Notes under the pieces: model-generated
Database searches by the model: none
What the model was told of the DNA's origin: nothing
The model's input: the letters and a program-made list of their open reading frames with translations, nothing else
Shown here: one piece after another, positions 43,032 through 52,420 of the stretch
Layout of the letters: each line of letters opens with the position of its first letter
How positions within the stretch are numbered: position 1 is the first letter of the stretch
Position numbers and translations under genes: made by a program
DNA from: an uncultured Rhodopila sp.
GTDB taxonomy: Bacteria; Pseudomonadota; Alphaproteobacteria; Acetobacterales; Acetobacteraceae
Assembly: GCF_903915725.1 (NCBI RefSeq)
Contig: NZ_CAIWTY010000088.1
Coordinates: forward strand, 62,001 to 126,000
Reading direction: 5' to 3'
DNA length: 64,000 nt

Positions 43032-46000
43032 ATGAAGCCGGACAAGCATCTGATTGGCGCCTGCGGGATTGTCCTCGCGGCGGCTCTCCTGATCGCGCTG
43101 ACTTGGATCGGCACCCTGCGTGCCGTCCACGCGCAGCGGCAGGAAAATGCCGCCCGGGTTTCCGCGACCCTGAACAATCAGGCATTGACCCTGACCGAGC
43201 AGATCAACCGGCAGCTTCTGGCGCTCGACCAGACGCTGCAGATGCTGGTCACCGCCTGGCAGACCAATCCCAACGGTTTCGACCTTGAGTCTTGGCGCAG
43301 CCAGGCCGTCGTCCTCAACGGCATCAGCCGCGACATGGTCCTGACCGATGAAAAAGGCATCGTGCGCCAGTCCTCGGTCATCCCGGCGATCAATGCGGAT
43401 GTCTCGGGCGTGGACTTCTTCGTCGATCTCTCGGCACCGGGTCCCCGGCCGGATGAGATGTTCATCGGGCCGGCCGGCATCGGCACCATCATGCGGCAAT
43501 GGCACATGAACGTGGCCAGGATGCTGCGCTACCCCGACAGGTCTTTCGCAGGCGTGATCGCCGCCGATTACCGCATCGCCGCAATCACCGACATCTTCCG
43601 GCAAACCGATCTCGGCCGCGGCGGGTTCATCACGCTTGTCGGCCTGAACGACGCCAAGATGCGCGGCACCATCGGACCGTCGGCGATCGACCCGGATGTC
43701 AGCATCGGCGAAACCCGCATGTTCGCCGCCATCCAAAACGGCGACAGCGGCGAATGGCTTGGCCCCACCGCAACCGACCCGATCCGGCGCATCCATGCCT
43801 ACCGCCGCATACCCGGCCGCCCGCTCGTCCTGGTGGTGGCGATGGACGAATCCGAGGCCATGCGTCCCGCCGCGATATGGCGCCAGCAGGCGCAGGTTTT
43901 CGCGGGATGCATCACCGCGCTGCTGGTTGGCCTCGCCGGCCTGCTGATCAACGGAACCCGCCTGGCCCGCCGCCGTGAACAAAAAATGGCCGAGGACCGA
44001 GCCATCCTGGCTGCCGCCAATGCACAACTGGAGGTCGCGCGGGCCCTGGTGACCGCCAAGGCGGAGCGCCTGCAAGCCACGCTCGCCGGCATGAGCGACG
44101 GTGTCTCGATGTTCGACGGCCATCTCTGCCTGGTTGAGTGGAACGCGCGGTTTCCGCAGATCGCCGGCGTCCCGGAAGACATCCTGCGCGATGGCCTGCC
44201 GATGGAGGACGTGTTGCGGGCCCAGGTCGCGACCGGCCAGTTCGGCCGCATAACCGACCCCGAAGGCGAGGTGGATCGCCGCATCGCCCGGGTGCGGGCG
44301 GCGCCGTTCGGTGTGATGCAGCGGCAGACGCCGGATGGACGCACGCTCGAACTGCGCCGCAACAAGCTGCCGGATGGCGGCTTCGTCACGCTGTATTCCG
44401 ACATAACCGACCATAAGCTGATCGAGGAAGAGCTGCGCCGCGCCCGCGCCGACGCCGAGACGGCCAACACGGCCAAGTCCCGCTTTGTCGCCATCGTCAG
44501 CCACGAAATCCGCACGCCGTTGAATACCCTGCTGAACACCTTGCGCCTGCTGGGCGATGGCGCACTCTCGCCGCCGCAGCAATCCCTGCTGGCGCTGGCG
44601 CGGCAATCCGGCGACGGGCTGTCAGTGCTGGTCAACGACATCCTGGAGATGTCGCAAATGGAGGCCGGCAAGCTGGTAATACGCCCCGTGCTGTTCGACC
44701 TGCGGGAACTGCTCGACGGTTCGGTCGAGGTCTTTGCGCATCAGGCGCAGGAGCGCGGGATTGCGTTGCGGGTCGAGGTCGCGCCCGGGACACCGGCGAC
44801 CTTGCTGACGGATCCCGCGCGTGTGCGGCAGGTGCTGTTGAACCTGCTTTCCAATGCGCTGAAATATGCCCGTCCGGGCGAGGTCCGTCTGACCGCCGAA
44901 CCCGGACGGGACCACTCCGTTGCCGTGACTCTCATGGTCAAGGATGACGGTCCGATCATCGCACGGCAGGCGCGGGACAATCTGTTCCGGCCGTTTTCGC
45001 GCATGGATCGGCCCGACGGCGAGGACTTCAGCGGCACCGGACTCGGTCTGGCAATCTGCCATCACCTGATGACCCTGCTGAGCGGCGACGTCGGCTGCGA
45101 CCCCTGGACGGCGGAGGACGGGCGGGCGGGCAATGCGTTCTGGCTGTCATTGCCGGCGGCGGCGTTGCCGTTCCGCGATGCCGGCGACGGCTCGCTTCAG
45201 GCGGAGGTTATCAGTGCTATCCGGGGCGCCGAAGCGGGGCCGGATGCCGCCCCGAAACCCGAGCCGGCAGCGGTGAACGAACCCGCCGCCGGAGCGCCCT
45301 CGGCCAATCGTCTGCCGGTACCCCGGACGCGGGTCCTGCTGGCGGACGATATCGCGGCCAATCAGCTCGTAACCGCAACCCTGCTGCGCCGCGAGGGCCA
45401 CATGGTGGATGTCGTCGGCAGCGGCCAGGATGCCGTCGAGGCCGTAAAGCAAACGCCCTACGACCTGATCTTCATGGACATCTTCATGCCTGGAATGGGC
45501 GGCCAGGAAGCCGCACGGATTATCCGCTCGCTGCCGGAACCCGCCGGCCTGACGCCGATCGTCGCGTTGACCGCGAATGCCAGCGATGAGGATGCGGCCG
45601 TGTTCCGGGCGGCCGGGATGGATGGAGTCCTGGGCAAGCCGGTGTCGCTTGCCGATCTTCGTGAGACCTTGCGCGCCCATGTCTGGGAGATGCCGAAGCG
45701 CGATTCGTTACGTGCGCAGCCGGTCGGGGAAACCCCCAAACCGAAGCTGCACGATCCCTGGGCAGTGCTGTCGCTCGCCCGGATCAGGGAATTGCGCACC
45801 AACCTGCCGCCGGAGACGTTCATCAGCCTGGTGGAGGAATGCCTGCAGGATCTCGACCATCGCCTGCCGGCGTTGCGCCGCGCGATCTCCACCGGCAATC
45901 CGGGCGCGATCACCGCGCACGCCCACGCCATGGTGGGAATGGCCGCCGGCTACGGCATGGCGGCTCTGGAAACCCGGTTGCGAATGATATTGGCGGCGGC

Positions 46001-46112
46001 CCGCGACAGCGACACCTTGACGCTGTCCGCCGCGGTCGTTGCCGAGGTCGAGGCGGATCTGGCCGAGGCCGCGCGGATGCTGCGGGAAGTTTCGCTCACC
46101 GAGGTCGTTTGA
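43032..46112 (+). CDS. Hybrid sensor histidine kinase with PAS, receiver and HPt domains
   Basis: About 1026 residues. Two membrane segments (~7-27 and ~286-308) flank a periplasmic dCache-like sensor. A PAS-like domain follows (~345-450, D-G-V-S-M-F-D-G), then a HisKA domain with His491 in S-H-E-I-R-T-P-L-N, an ATPase domain (N-box N-L-L-S-N-A-L-K-Y-A near 603, G-box G-T-G-L-G-L-A-I near 669), a receiver with Asp816 in F-M-D-I-F-M-P-G, and a C-terminal HPt with His965 in A-H-A-M-V-G-M-A-A-G-Y-G. This gives a full phosphorelay in one chain; the final output regulator is unknown. A GTG at 42990 is an alternative start. Confidence 0.92.
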   Translation: MKPDKHLIGACGIVLAAALLIALTWIGTLRAVHAQRQENAARVSATLNNQALTLTEQINRQLLALDQTLQMLVTAWQTNPNGFDLESWRSQAVVLNGISRDMVLTDEKGIVRQSSVIPAINADVSGVDFFVDLSAPGPRPDEMFIGPAGIGTIMRQWHMNVARMLRYPDRSFAGVIAADYRIAAITDIFRQTDLGRGGFITLVGLNDAKMRGTIGPSAIDPDVSIGETRMFAAIQNGDSGEWLGPTATDPIRRIHAYRRIPGRPLVLVVAMDESEAMRPAAIWRQQAQVFAGCITALLVGLAGLLINGTRLARRREQKMAEDRAILAAANAQLEVARALVTAKAERLQATLAGMSDGVSMFDGHLCLVEWNARFPQIAGVPEDILRDGLPMEDVLRAQVATGQFGRITDPEGEVDRRIARVRAAPFGVMQRQTPDGRTLELRRNKLPDGGFVTLYSDITDHKLIEEELRRARADAETANTAKSRFVAIVSHEIRTPLNTLLNTLRLLGDGALSPPQQSLLALARQSGDGLSVLVNDILEMSQMEAGKLVIRPVLFDLRELLDGSVEVFAHQAQERGIALRVEVAPGTPATLLTDPARVRQVLLNLLSNALKYARPGEVRLTAEPGRDHSVAVTLMVKDDGPIIARQARDNLFRPFSRMDRPDGEDFSGTGLGLAICHHLMTLLSGDVGCDPWTAEDGRAGNAFWLSLPAAALPFRDAGDGSLQAEVISAIRGAEAGPDAAPKPEPAAVNEPAAGAPSANRLPVPRTRVLLADDIAANQLVTATLLRREGHMVDVVGSGQDAVEAVKQTPYDLIFMDIFMPGMGGQEAARIIRSLPEPAGLTPIVALTANASDEDAAVFRAAGMDGVLGKPVSLADLRETLRAHVWEMPKRDSLRAQPVGETPKPKLHDPWAVLSLARIRELRTNLPPETFISLVEECLQDLDHRLPALRRAISTGNPGAITAHAHAMVGMAAGYGMAALETRLRMILAAARDSDTLTLSAAVVAEVEADLAEAARMLREVSLTEVV

Positions 46113-46127
46113 TTAAGGGTTTGTTTA
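46113..46127 (+). promoter_or_regulatory. Near-match to a CtrA box
   Basis: TTAA-GGGTTTG-TTTA: one mismatch to TTAA-N7-TTAA, just after the kinase stop and about 25 bases before the next small gene. Weak on its own. Confidence 0.25.
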
Positions 46128-46151
46128 CCATTTGCTGACAGAGTGGCTGGC

Positions 46152-46355
46152 ATGTTGCCGCCGACAACGCTCGCCGGGGTCGCCAAGACCGCCGCTCCGA
46201 TCTCTCCCGTCCCGCGCGCCCAGCCGGTGCGGGCGTTGAGCACGCAACAAGCGGCCGCGCCCCCTGCCCCGCCGCAGCCCAAGGCCTCGACCACGTCCGG
46301 TGCCACGCCGCCGCGAACGATGCCGCGAGGTTCGCTGCTTGATATGACGGTTTGA
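46152..46355 (+). CDS. Small Ala/Pro-rich protein
   Basis: A 67-residue frame, rich in Ala, Pro, Thr and Gln (A-P-P-A-P-P-Q-P), ending P-R-G-S-L-L-D-M-T-V. An in-frame GTG at 46143 is also possible. No family recognised and no clear ribosome site. The defined C-terminal motif after a disordered stretch suggests a short binding peptide, but this is a guess. Confidence 0.4.
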   Translation: MLPPTTLAGVAKTAAPISPVPRAQPVRALSTQQAAAPPAPPQPKASTTSGATPPRTMPRGSLLDMTV

Positions 46356-46470
46356 GACCGAACCTCCGGTCGGCTCTCCCTGTGGCCGGGGCGCACACTT
46401 GCTCCCGAAAATAGGGCGAACTGTCGCGCCCGGCTTGATCCCGCGGGCGTGATACCTCACGTTCCCCGGC

Positions 46471-47049
46471 ATGGCTTCGTTTGCACGACGCATCCCCGAC
46501 GGCGACAACCGGGAACGCTCCGTTTGCACGGATTGCGGCTATGTCGCTTATGAAAACCCCAAGGTCGTCGTCGGTTCCGTCGTCGCTGTCGGCGACCGCA
46601 TCCTTATGTGCCGGCGCGCCATCCAGCCGCGCAAAGGTTTCTGGACCATCCCGGCAGGCTATCTGGAACTCGGCGAAACCCTGCAGGAAGGGGCAGCGCG
46701 GGAGGCCCTGGAGGAAGCCGAAGCCTCGATCGCGATCGATGGCATCCTGGGCGTTTTCAGCATTGCCCGAATCGGGCAGGTCCAGGTCATATTTCGTGCC
46801 CGCTTCGCCAACTCTGACACGCCGTGCTTTGCCCCCGGGGCGGAAAGTCTGGAGGTCCGGTTGTTTGCATGGGATGACATTCCATGGGACGACATCGCCT
46901 TCCCCTCCGTCCATTGGGCTTTGCACGCATGGCAGGATGCCGGAGCAGGGGCGCTTGGCCGGCCGGCCGGCAATCCGCCGGAAGATGTCCGTGGCGTTCG
47001 CAGGTTGCCACCCTGCTCCGCTGACGGACTCGGGGAGTCCGCGACATGA
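46471..47049 (+). CDS. Nudix hydrolase with N-terminal zinc ribbon
   Basis: A 192-residue protein. A short zinc-ribbon-like start (C-T-D-C-G-Y) precedes a Nudix domain with the box G-Y-L-E-L-G-E-T-L-Q-E-G-A-A-R-E-A-x-E-E-A. The order is like NudC/NADH pyrophosphatase relatives, although the second Cys pair of the ribbon is not seen. It hydrolyses a nucleoside-diphosphate-linked substrate, identity unknown. Its TGA overlaps the ATG of the next gene (ATGA). Confidence 0.87.
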   Translation: MASFARRIPDGDNRERSVCTDCGYVAYENPKVVVGSVVAVGDRILMCRRAIQPRKGFWTIPAGYLELGETLQEGAAREALEEAEASIAIDGILGVFSIARIGQVQVIFRARFANSDTPCFAPGAESLEVRLFAWDDIPWDDIAFPSVHWALHAWQDAGAGALGRPAGNPPEDVRGVRRLPPCSADGLGESAT

Positions 47050-47348
47050 ATCGCATTCTGCTGCTGTGCCTGATCATCGCCGGTTCGCCCGCCCTTGCCG
47101 AGGAACTGCCGGTGCCGCCGATACCGCCGGCGAACCCGCCGATAGACGAAGCGGCGCCGACTCCCAATGTGAACGCTCAGGCACCGGTGGCGCCGGCGTC
47201 CGAGCGGGCGTCGGTTGACGTCAAGCTGTATCGATCCAATCCGCCGGATCCGAGTCTGGGGTTTGCTCCCGGTTCGCGGTTCCAGACGGCTGAGGACCGC
47301 AAGCCGATTCAGACCCCGGGGTTCAGTATCACCGTACCGCTGAAGTAA
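47046..47348 (+). CDS. Small secreted Pro-rich protein
   Basis: A 100-residue protein with a signal peptide (I-L-L-L-C-L-I-I-A-G-S-P-A-L-A) and a Pro-rich start of the mature chain (P-V-P-P-I-P-P-A-N-P-P), then V-D-V-K-L-Y-R-S-N-P-P-D. Translationally coupled to the Nudix gene by a 4-base overlap. Function unknown; periplasmic. Confidence 0.6.
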   Translation: MNRILLLCLIIAGSPALAEELPVPPIPPANPPIDEAAPTPNVNAQAPVAPASERASVDVKLYRSNPPDPSLGFAPGSRFQTAEDRKPIQTPGFSITVPLK

Positions 47349-48059
47349 CACTTGCGTGCACGGGCATGATTCATGCGCCCGGCTCGGCCAGGGAACCGAA
47401 CTGTTAACTCTTCGTTCAGCCATGACGCCCTAACGTCGCGCCCGGTGCCCGCATGGCGCGCGTGCCGGTTCGTCATGGAGACCGCGTTGAAAACCCGAAG
47501 CAAGTGGCATAAGGCGAATGCAGACATCACGGGCGATGTTTTTTCCGATCCGGATGAGCCGGCCATGCGTATGACGGGCGCGGCGTTCACGCGGGGAGCG
47601 CCTTGCCTTGAACGGGATGGGCATTCCGGATGGGCATCCTGTCCGGGGAGTGTCCGAACCATGGCACGTTGTTGCCGGCGGTCGCGCAGCGTAAATGTTT
47701 CTCTCAGTGACGGCACACGCATCACATTTGCAACGGCTGAACGATTTGACGATCCGGAGGATCCATAAGTCCGTGATAGCAGCTTTGTTTTTGCGCAGCC
47801 GCACGGATTTTCGATTCCGTCGCTAAATCGTGAACTCTGGAATGGGTGGAATGCGCTCGCTTTCAAGCACTTATACGTGTTCTGTGGTCTGTAACACCTG
47901 ATAACGTGTCCGTGGGCAAAACCAGGCCGGACAGTTTGCCAGGGCAATCTCCAGCCTATTCCCGAAGGGGCGCGGTTTTCGTAACATGACGCTAGCGACC
48001 ATTGATTCCACGATACAAGTATCTTTCCGTGAGCAATCGACGGAGCGGGGCCTGGTCGA
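47349..48059. other. Long stretch without a recognised gene
   Basis: About 710 bases. A near-match to a CtrA box (TTAA-CTCTTCG-TTCA) lies at 47404-47418. A frame ending at 47768 (N-V-S-L-S-D-G-T-R-I-T-F-A-T) is open but has no clear start or family. No RNA gene seen. Confidence 0.4.
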
Positions 48060-50456
48060 ATGAAGCTTTCCACCAGATTGGTACTCCTCGTTCTGGGATG
48101 CCTGTTACCGATACTGACGGTGCAGGTCTATTCGCAGATCAATCTGTATGCCGAGCGTCACGAGCAACTCAGCGGTCTCGTCCTGCGTGAAGCCGAACTT
48201 GCGAACGCCGAGATGTCCGGGATTATCGACGCTGTGCGGCAGTTGGGCACCCTGGCCGGCCAGTTCCCGGAAACGCGTGGCAAAGGCACGGCCTGCGATG
48301 ATCGTCTGACGGCGCTGCGGAGCGGGCTGGCGCAGTATCGCTTTCTGGCGCTGCTGACCCCGGCGGACGGGACCGTGCTGTGCGCGTCCGCGGGGACGCC
48401 GGCCGAACTCGACGCCCGGCAATGGCTCAAAGGCGCGGATGCGTCAGCCCAGGTCGCCGTCGGCCGGCTGGTCTCCGGCGGCCGGCCTGATGAGCGCTAT
48501 CTGCCGGTCGCGGTTTCCGTCCCGGGCACCGAGCCTCGCCTTCTGCTGGCGGGTCTCAAAGCCGACTGGCTGGCGACGCATCTGGCGTCGGCGAAGGTCG
48601 ATCAGGCGCCCGCGGTCGCACGGGCGTCGCTGATCATCGCCGATCGTGGCGGAACCATTCTGGCCCGCGTGCCCGACTCCGCGCAGTGGTTCGGCAAGCC
48701 GGTGCCGGATTGGCTCAGGCCCGCGGTGCCCGGCGATGCGCCGAGCGTGGCGACCCTCGCCGATCCGGACGGACGGACCTTCCTCACCGCGTTCGTGCCC
48801 GCCACCGCACCGGCCGGATTGGGGATCGTGGAATCCCTGCTGCTGCCGCCGCTGACCGCCGATATCGACCAGGCAACCTATCAGGATCTTCTGGCGATCG
48901 TCGGAGCCGCCGCCCTCGCCATTTTCCTGGCGTGGTTTGCCGGCCGCCGGTTCATCTACCAGCCGACGGAGGCGTTGTTGCGGGCGGCCCGCAAATGGCG
49001 GGAGGGCGACCTGAGCGCCAGGGCGTCGCTGACCGATGCGGGCTCGGAATTTGCCGCCCTGTCGCAGTCGTTCAACGCGATGGCCGCAGGCCTGCAAGCG
49101 CGGGAGATGGAGCGCCGCCTGCAATCGAGCTTCCTCGAAGCCCAGGTGGCGGAGCGGACGCGCGAACTGTCGGAGAGCAACAACCGGTTGCAGGTGGAGA
49201 TCGCCGGCCGGGAAAAGACCGAGGCCGCGCTGCATCAGGCGCAGAAGCTCCAGGCGGTCGGGCAGCTTGCCGGTGGCATCGCGCATGATTTCAACAACAT
49301 GCTGGCGACGGTCCTGGGCAACCTGGAACTGATGGAACGCCGGGTGCCGCAAGCGGGCAAGGGCTGGTCCTCGGGCGATTCGGAAAAGCTGCAAAAGCTG
49401 ATCGAGCGGGCGACGGGCGCGGTGCAGCGCGGCGCGCAACTGACCTCCCGGCTGCTGGCGTTCTCACGCCGTCAGCGCCTCGCCGCGCGGCCGACGGACG
49501 TGAATGCGCTGCTGCGCGAGCTGATCACGCTGGCGACCAGCACGCTGGGGCGGCGGGTTCAGGTGGCGTCCGAACTCAGCGACGATTTGTGGCCGGCGAT
49601 GGTCGACCCGAGCCAGGTCGAGGCGGCGATCCTGAACCTTTGCCTGAATGCCCGCGACGCGATGCCGGATGGCGGACGGCTGACGTTGAGCACATCCAAC
49701 GTGACGGCGGCGGCGCTTGGTTCGGCCTTGGTCAGCGAAGGCGATCTGGCTCCCGGCAACTATGTGCAGGTCTGCATCTCCGATACCGGCATGGGGATGA
49801 CGCCGGAGGTGAAGGCGCGGGCGTTCGATCCGTTCTTCACGACAAAGGGTCCGGGTGCCGGGTCGGGCCTGGGGCTTAGCCAAGTCTACGGCATGGCGCG
49901 GCAATCGGGCGGCAGCGTCATGATCGACAGCGAACCCGGCCAGGGGACGCGCGTGACCTTGATCCTGCCGCGGGCGGTAGATGCCGAGGCGGCCAATACC
50001 ACGCCGCCGCCGGAGCTGACGCTGCCGGCGCCGGGATCGCCGCTCGATCTGGTGCTTGTGGTGGACGACGACAACGCGGTGCGGCAGGTCACGGTGGAAA
50101 TGGCGCGGGACCTGGGATGCGAGGTCGTGCAGGCGGCAGGCGGAGAGCAGGCCCTGAGTTTGATCGACAAATTGTCGCCTCCGCCGAAGATCATCCTGCT
50201 GGATTACGCCATGCCGGGGATGAACGGGTTGCAGCTCGCCGGGGAGCTGCGGGAGCGTGGCGTGACCGCGCCGATCGCGCTGATCACCGGTTACGCGGAA
50301 CTGTCGGAGAGCGATATTGCGGTCGGGCAGCTTGCGGGGCTGTTGCGCAAGCCATTCACGATCCGGGAGCTGCAAGGTCTGCTGGTTCAGCTTCGGTTAG
50401 CTGCGCAAGAGCAGCGAAAGGCGCCATGCCGGGAACCGGGATTGATCGAGGGGTAA
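48060..50456 (+). CDS. Hybrid sensor histidine kinase with C-terminal receiver
   Basis: A 798-residue protein. Two membrane segments (~5-25 and ~277-300) enclose a large periplasmic sensor. A HAMP-like linker and coiled coil follow, then a HisKA domain with His409 in G-G-I-A-H-D-F-N-N-M-L, an ATPase domain (N-box L-N-L-C-L-N-A-R-D-A-M, G-box G-S-G-L-G-L-S) and a C-terminal receiver with Asp715 in I-L-L-D-Y-A-M-P-G and Lys in L-R-K-P-F. The H-D-F-N-N H-box marks the NtrB/FixL-like group of kinases. Partner regulator unknown. Confidence 0.92.
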   Translation: MKLSTRLVLLVLGCLLPILTVQVYSQINLYAERHEQLSGLVLREAELANAEMSGIIDAVRQLGTLAGQFPETRGKGTACDDRLTALRSGLAQYRFLALLTPADGTVLCASAGTPAELDARQWLKGADASAQVAVGRLVSGGRPDERYLPVAVSVPGTEPRLLLAGLKADWLATHLASAKVDQAPAVARASLIIADRGGTILARVPDSAQWFGKPVPDWLRPAVPGDAPSVATLADPDGRTFLTAFVPATAPAGLGIVESLLLPPLTADIDQATYQDLLAIVGAAALAIFLAWFAGRRFIYQPTEALLRAARKWREGDLSARASLTDAGSEFAALSQSFNAMAAGLQAREMERRLQSSFLEAQVAERTRELSESNNRLQVEIAGREKTEAALHQAQKLQAVGQLAGGIAHDFNNMLATVLGNLELMERRVPQAGKGWSSGDSEKLQKLIERATGAVQRGAQLTSRLLAFSRRQRLAARPTDVNALLRELITLATSTLGRRVQVASELSDDLWPAMVDPSQVEAAILNLCLNARDAMPDGGRLTLSTSNVTAAALGSALVSEGDLAPGNYVQVCISDTGMGMTPEVKARAFDPFFTTKGPGAGSGLGLSQVYGMARQSGGSVMIDSEPGQGTRVTLILPRAVDAEAANTTPPPELTLPAPGSPLDLVLVVDDDNAVRQVTVEMARDLGCEVVQAAGGEQALSLIDKLSPPPKIILLDYAMPGMNGLQLAGELRERGVTAPIALITGYAELSESDIAVGQLAGLLRKPFTIRELQGLLVQLRLAAQEQRKAPCREPGLIEG

Positions 50457-50587
50457 CCCGTTGCTTTCGTTATGTCCCGGCCGGCACTGACCGAGCTGGC
50501 GATCCGCGCCCCGAGGAGGCGTGATTCGTGATCCCGACTCGGACGGCGTGCGGTAGGCTGCGCGCCCGTTTGGATTAAGGACTGCGC

Positions 50588-51295
50588 ATGACCGGATTGC
50601 CGGAGCCGATCGGCTATGAGGCGCGATCGGTTTTGTTCGACACCGAGACCACCGGTCTCGACCCGCTGAACGGCGACCGGGTAATCGAGGTCGCGGCGCT
50701 GGAGTTGATCAACGAGCTGCCGACGGGGCGGCATTTTCATGCCCTGATCGATCCGGAACGCGATATCCCGGCGGAGGCCAGCCGCATCCATGGCATGACG
50801 TCAGCCGACGTTGCCGGGAAGCCGTTGTTCGCGGCGGTGGCCGCGGATCTGCTGGCGTTCTTCGGCGACAGCAAGCTGATCGCGCATAATGCGCCGTTCG
50901 ACTTCGGGTTCCTGGACATGGAGCTCGGCCGGGCGGGCCTGCCGCGCCTGCCGCGGGAGCGGATGGTCGATACGCTGGCGCTGGCGAAGACGCGGTTCCC
51001 GGGAATGCCGAACAGCCTGGACGCACTGTGCCGGCGGTTCGCGATCGATCTGTCGGCGCGGACGACGCATAACGCTCTGCTGGACTGCAAGCTGCTGGCG
51101 GAGGTGTATGTCGAGCTGACCGGCGGGCGGCAGCGCGGGCTGTCGCTGGCGGCGCAGGACGCGCGGGGGCCGGTGACAGTGTATGTGCATGCGGGGCCGC
51201 GGACGCCTTTGCTGATCCAGGTGACGGAGGCGGAACTGGCGGCGCACGCGGCGTTCCTGAAGCGGGTGAAGGAGCCGGTTTGGTTGATGGAGTGA
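50588..51295 (+). CDS. dnaQ: DNA polymerase III epsilon subunit-like 3'-5' exonuclease
   Basis: A 235-residue DEDD exonuclease. Exo I is F-D-T-E-T-T-G-L, Exo II is H-N-A-P-F-D-F-G-F-L-D, and Exo III is the H-N-A-L-L-D-C segment near residue 160 (T-T-H-N-A-L-L-D). This is the proofreading subunit or a close relative. The C-terminal clamp-binding/alpha-binding part is short but plausible. Confidence 0.92.
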   Translation: MTGLPEPIGYEARSVLFDTETTGLDPLNGDRVIEVAALELINELPTGRHFHALIDPERDIPAEASRIHGMTSADVAGKPLFAAVAADLLAFFGDSKLIAHNAPFDFGFLDMELGRAGLPRLPRERMVDTLALAKTRFPGMPNSLDALCRRFAIDLSARTTHNALLDCKLLAEVYVELTGGRQRGLSLAAQDARGPVTVYVHAGPRTPLLIQVTEAELAAHAAFLKRVKEPVWLME

Positions 51296-51360
51296 AGGGT
51301 TCTTCTTTATTGAGGCTCATTCGCGAGGTTTGGGAGCGCCGATGCGCGCGCGGCAAGCAT

Positions 51361-51753
51361 TCACATGCCGGGCCATGTGAAGCCGGCGAGCCTGGCCTTT
51401 TCTGCGGTTAGATCCAACTGATACACACTCGAAGAAGGCATTATTCGCGTTGTTATATCTTCCAGGTTCCCGAGTTTCAACTTAAAGGGCGCTTTGGCCT
51501 GAGCTTCGATAGCGAACCGGAATTCATTTTGGTATACGAAATATAGCGGTTTGCTAAAAATACCGGTTTGTCCGGAATGCGCGGTTTCGTTGCAGTATTC
51601 TACCAGGCGACATCCAAACGGCAACCTTTGAGCTTCGACGGCGGCGACAAATCTAGCCATGAATTGTCCCGTATGCGTTATGGCAACGAACGAGTTGCCG
51701 AACATGAGGACCCGCCCATCGATAGGAGATATTTCCGAAGCCTCAAACAGCAT
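51361..51753 (-). CDS. AT-rich orphan gene, unknown
   Basis: About 130 residues. The base composition is clearly more AT-rich than the surroundings, which suggests recent arrival. The protein has an aromatic-rich core (G-I-F-S-K-P-L-Y-F-V-Y-Q-N-E-F-R-F-A-I-E) followed by F-K-L-K-L-G-N-L-E-D-I-T-T. I have no firm family. A GTG at 51762 is an alternative start. It lies head to tail with the upstream secreted protein gene. Confidence 0.55.
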   Translation of the reverse strand: MLFEASEISPIDGRVLMFGNSFVAITHTGQFMARFVAAVEAQRLPFGCRLVEYCNETAHSGQTGIFSKPLYFVYQNEFRFAIEAQAKAPFKLKLGNLEDITTRIMPSSSVYQLDLTAEKARLAGFTWPGM

Positions 51754-51764
51754 GACCGTCACGG

Positions 51765-52241
51765 CTAATTCCGTGCCGGCACCCGATCCTCCGTCATCGG
51801 CTGATCCCGCATCAGTTCGAGGCCGGCGGACTCCCCGCCGAGCGTCGCGGCAAGCCGCACGGCGAAATGGATGGCGGAAAAGGCCATTTCATGCATGTCG
51901 CCGAGACAGTCGTGCGCCGAAATGTCGCGATCGCCGCCGATGGCGACGTCCTTGCTGCGGCCCGGCGGGATGCCGCCGGACGCCACCGATGCCGAACCGC
52001 TGGCAAAGACCGACATCGTGTCGCGATCGACGACTTCCAGGCGAAACGCCATTGGCCTGATGTCACCGGCTGACGTGTTGGCTATCCGGAATGAAACCAT
52101 GGGCTGGCAACCGTCCCGCGTCTCGGCCCAATAGGTCCTGAAGCCGGAGAACTCGGCGCCGCCCGCGCGCACCACCTCGGAACGGGCGGCGAGCGGGGCC
52201 GCCACAGCCATCGTCAGTATCATGGCCAGTAAACAGCGCAT
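51765..52241 (-). CDS. Small secreted protein, unknown
   Basis: A 158-residue protein with a signal peptide (L-L-A-M-I-L-T-M-A-V-A-A-P-L-A-A). The mature part is beta-rich (F-R-T-Y-W-A-E-T, F-R-L-E-V-V-D-R-D) with two Cys (D-G-C-Q-P and H-D-C-L-G-D) that may form a disulfide. An upstream extension of the frame lacks the signal and is not used. Confidence 0.6.
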   Translation of the reverse strand: MRCLLAMILTMAVAAPLAARSEVVRAGGAEFSGFRTYWAETRDGCQPMVSFRIANTSAGDIRPMAFRLEVVDRDTMSVFASGSASVASGGIPPGRSKDVAIGGDRDISAHDCLGDMHEMAFSAIHFAVRLAATLGGESAGLELMRDQPMTEDRVPARN

Positions 52242-52370
52242 CTCCCGTTTCCCGGAAAACCGAATGCCCGCGCCAACGGTAGCAGCCGGTGCGGATGGCG
52301 GGAAGGTCCGTGCCGACACCATCCGGCCGAAGCGGTTATCGTTCGGCTGCAAGCCGTGCTAGCGCGGCAC

Positions 52371-52402
52371 AAAAAAGGCGCGGACCCGACCCGGTCCGCG
52401 CC
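52371..52402 (-). terminator. Rho-independent terminator of fusA
   Basis: On the minus strand a perfect 10-bp stem, GGCGCGGACC with GGTCCGCGCC (52377-52402), 6-base loop, is followed by six T (52371-52376). It begins 18 bases after the fusA stop: a textbook terminator. Confidence 0.85.
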
Positions 52403-52420
52403 CATTCCTAACGCCTGAAA

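Noticed and set aside
47373-47768. A 131-codon frame between the secreted protein and the second hybrid kinase
   Set aside because: Cys/Arg-rich, with no ribosome site and no family; composition looks like non-coding DNA read in frame.
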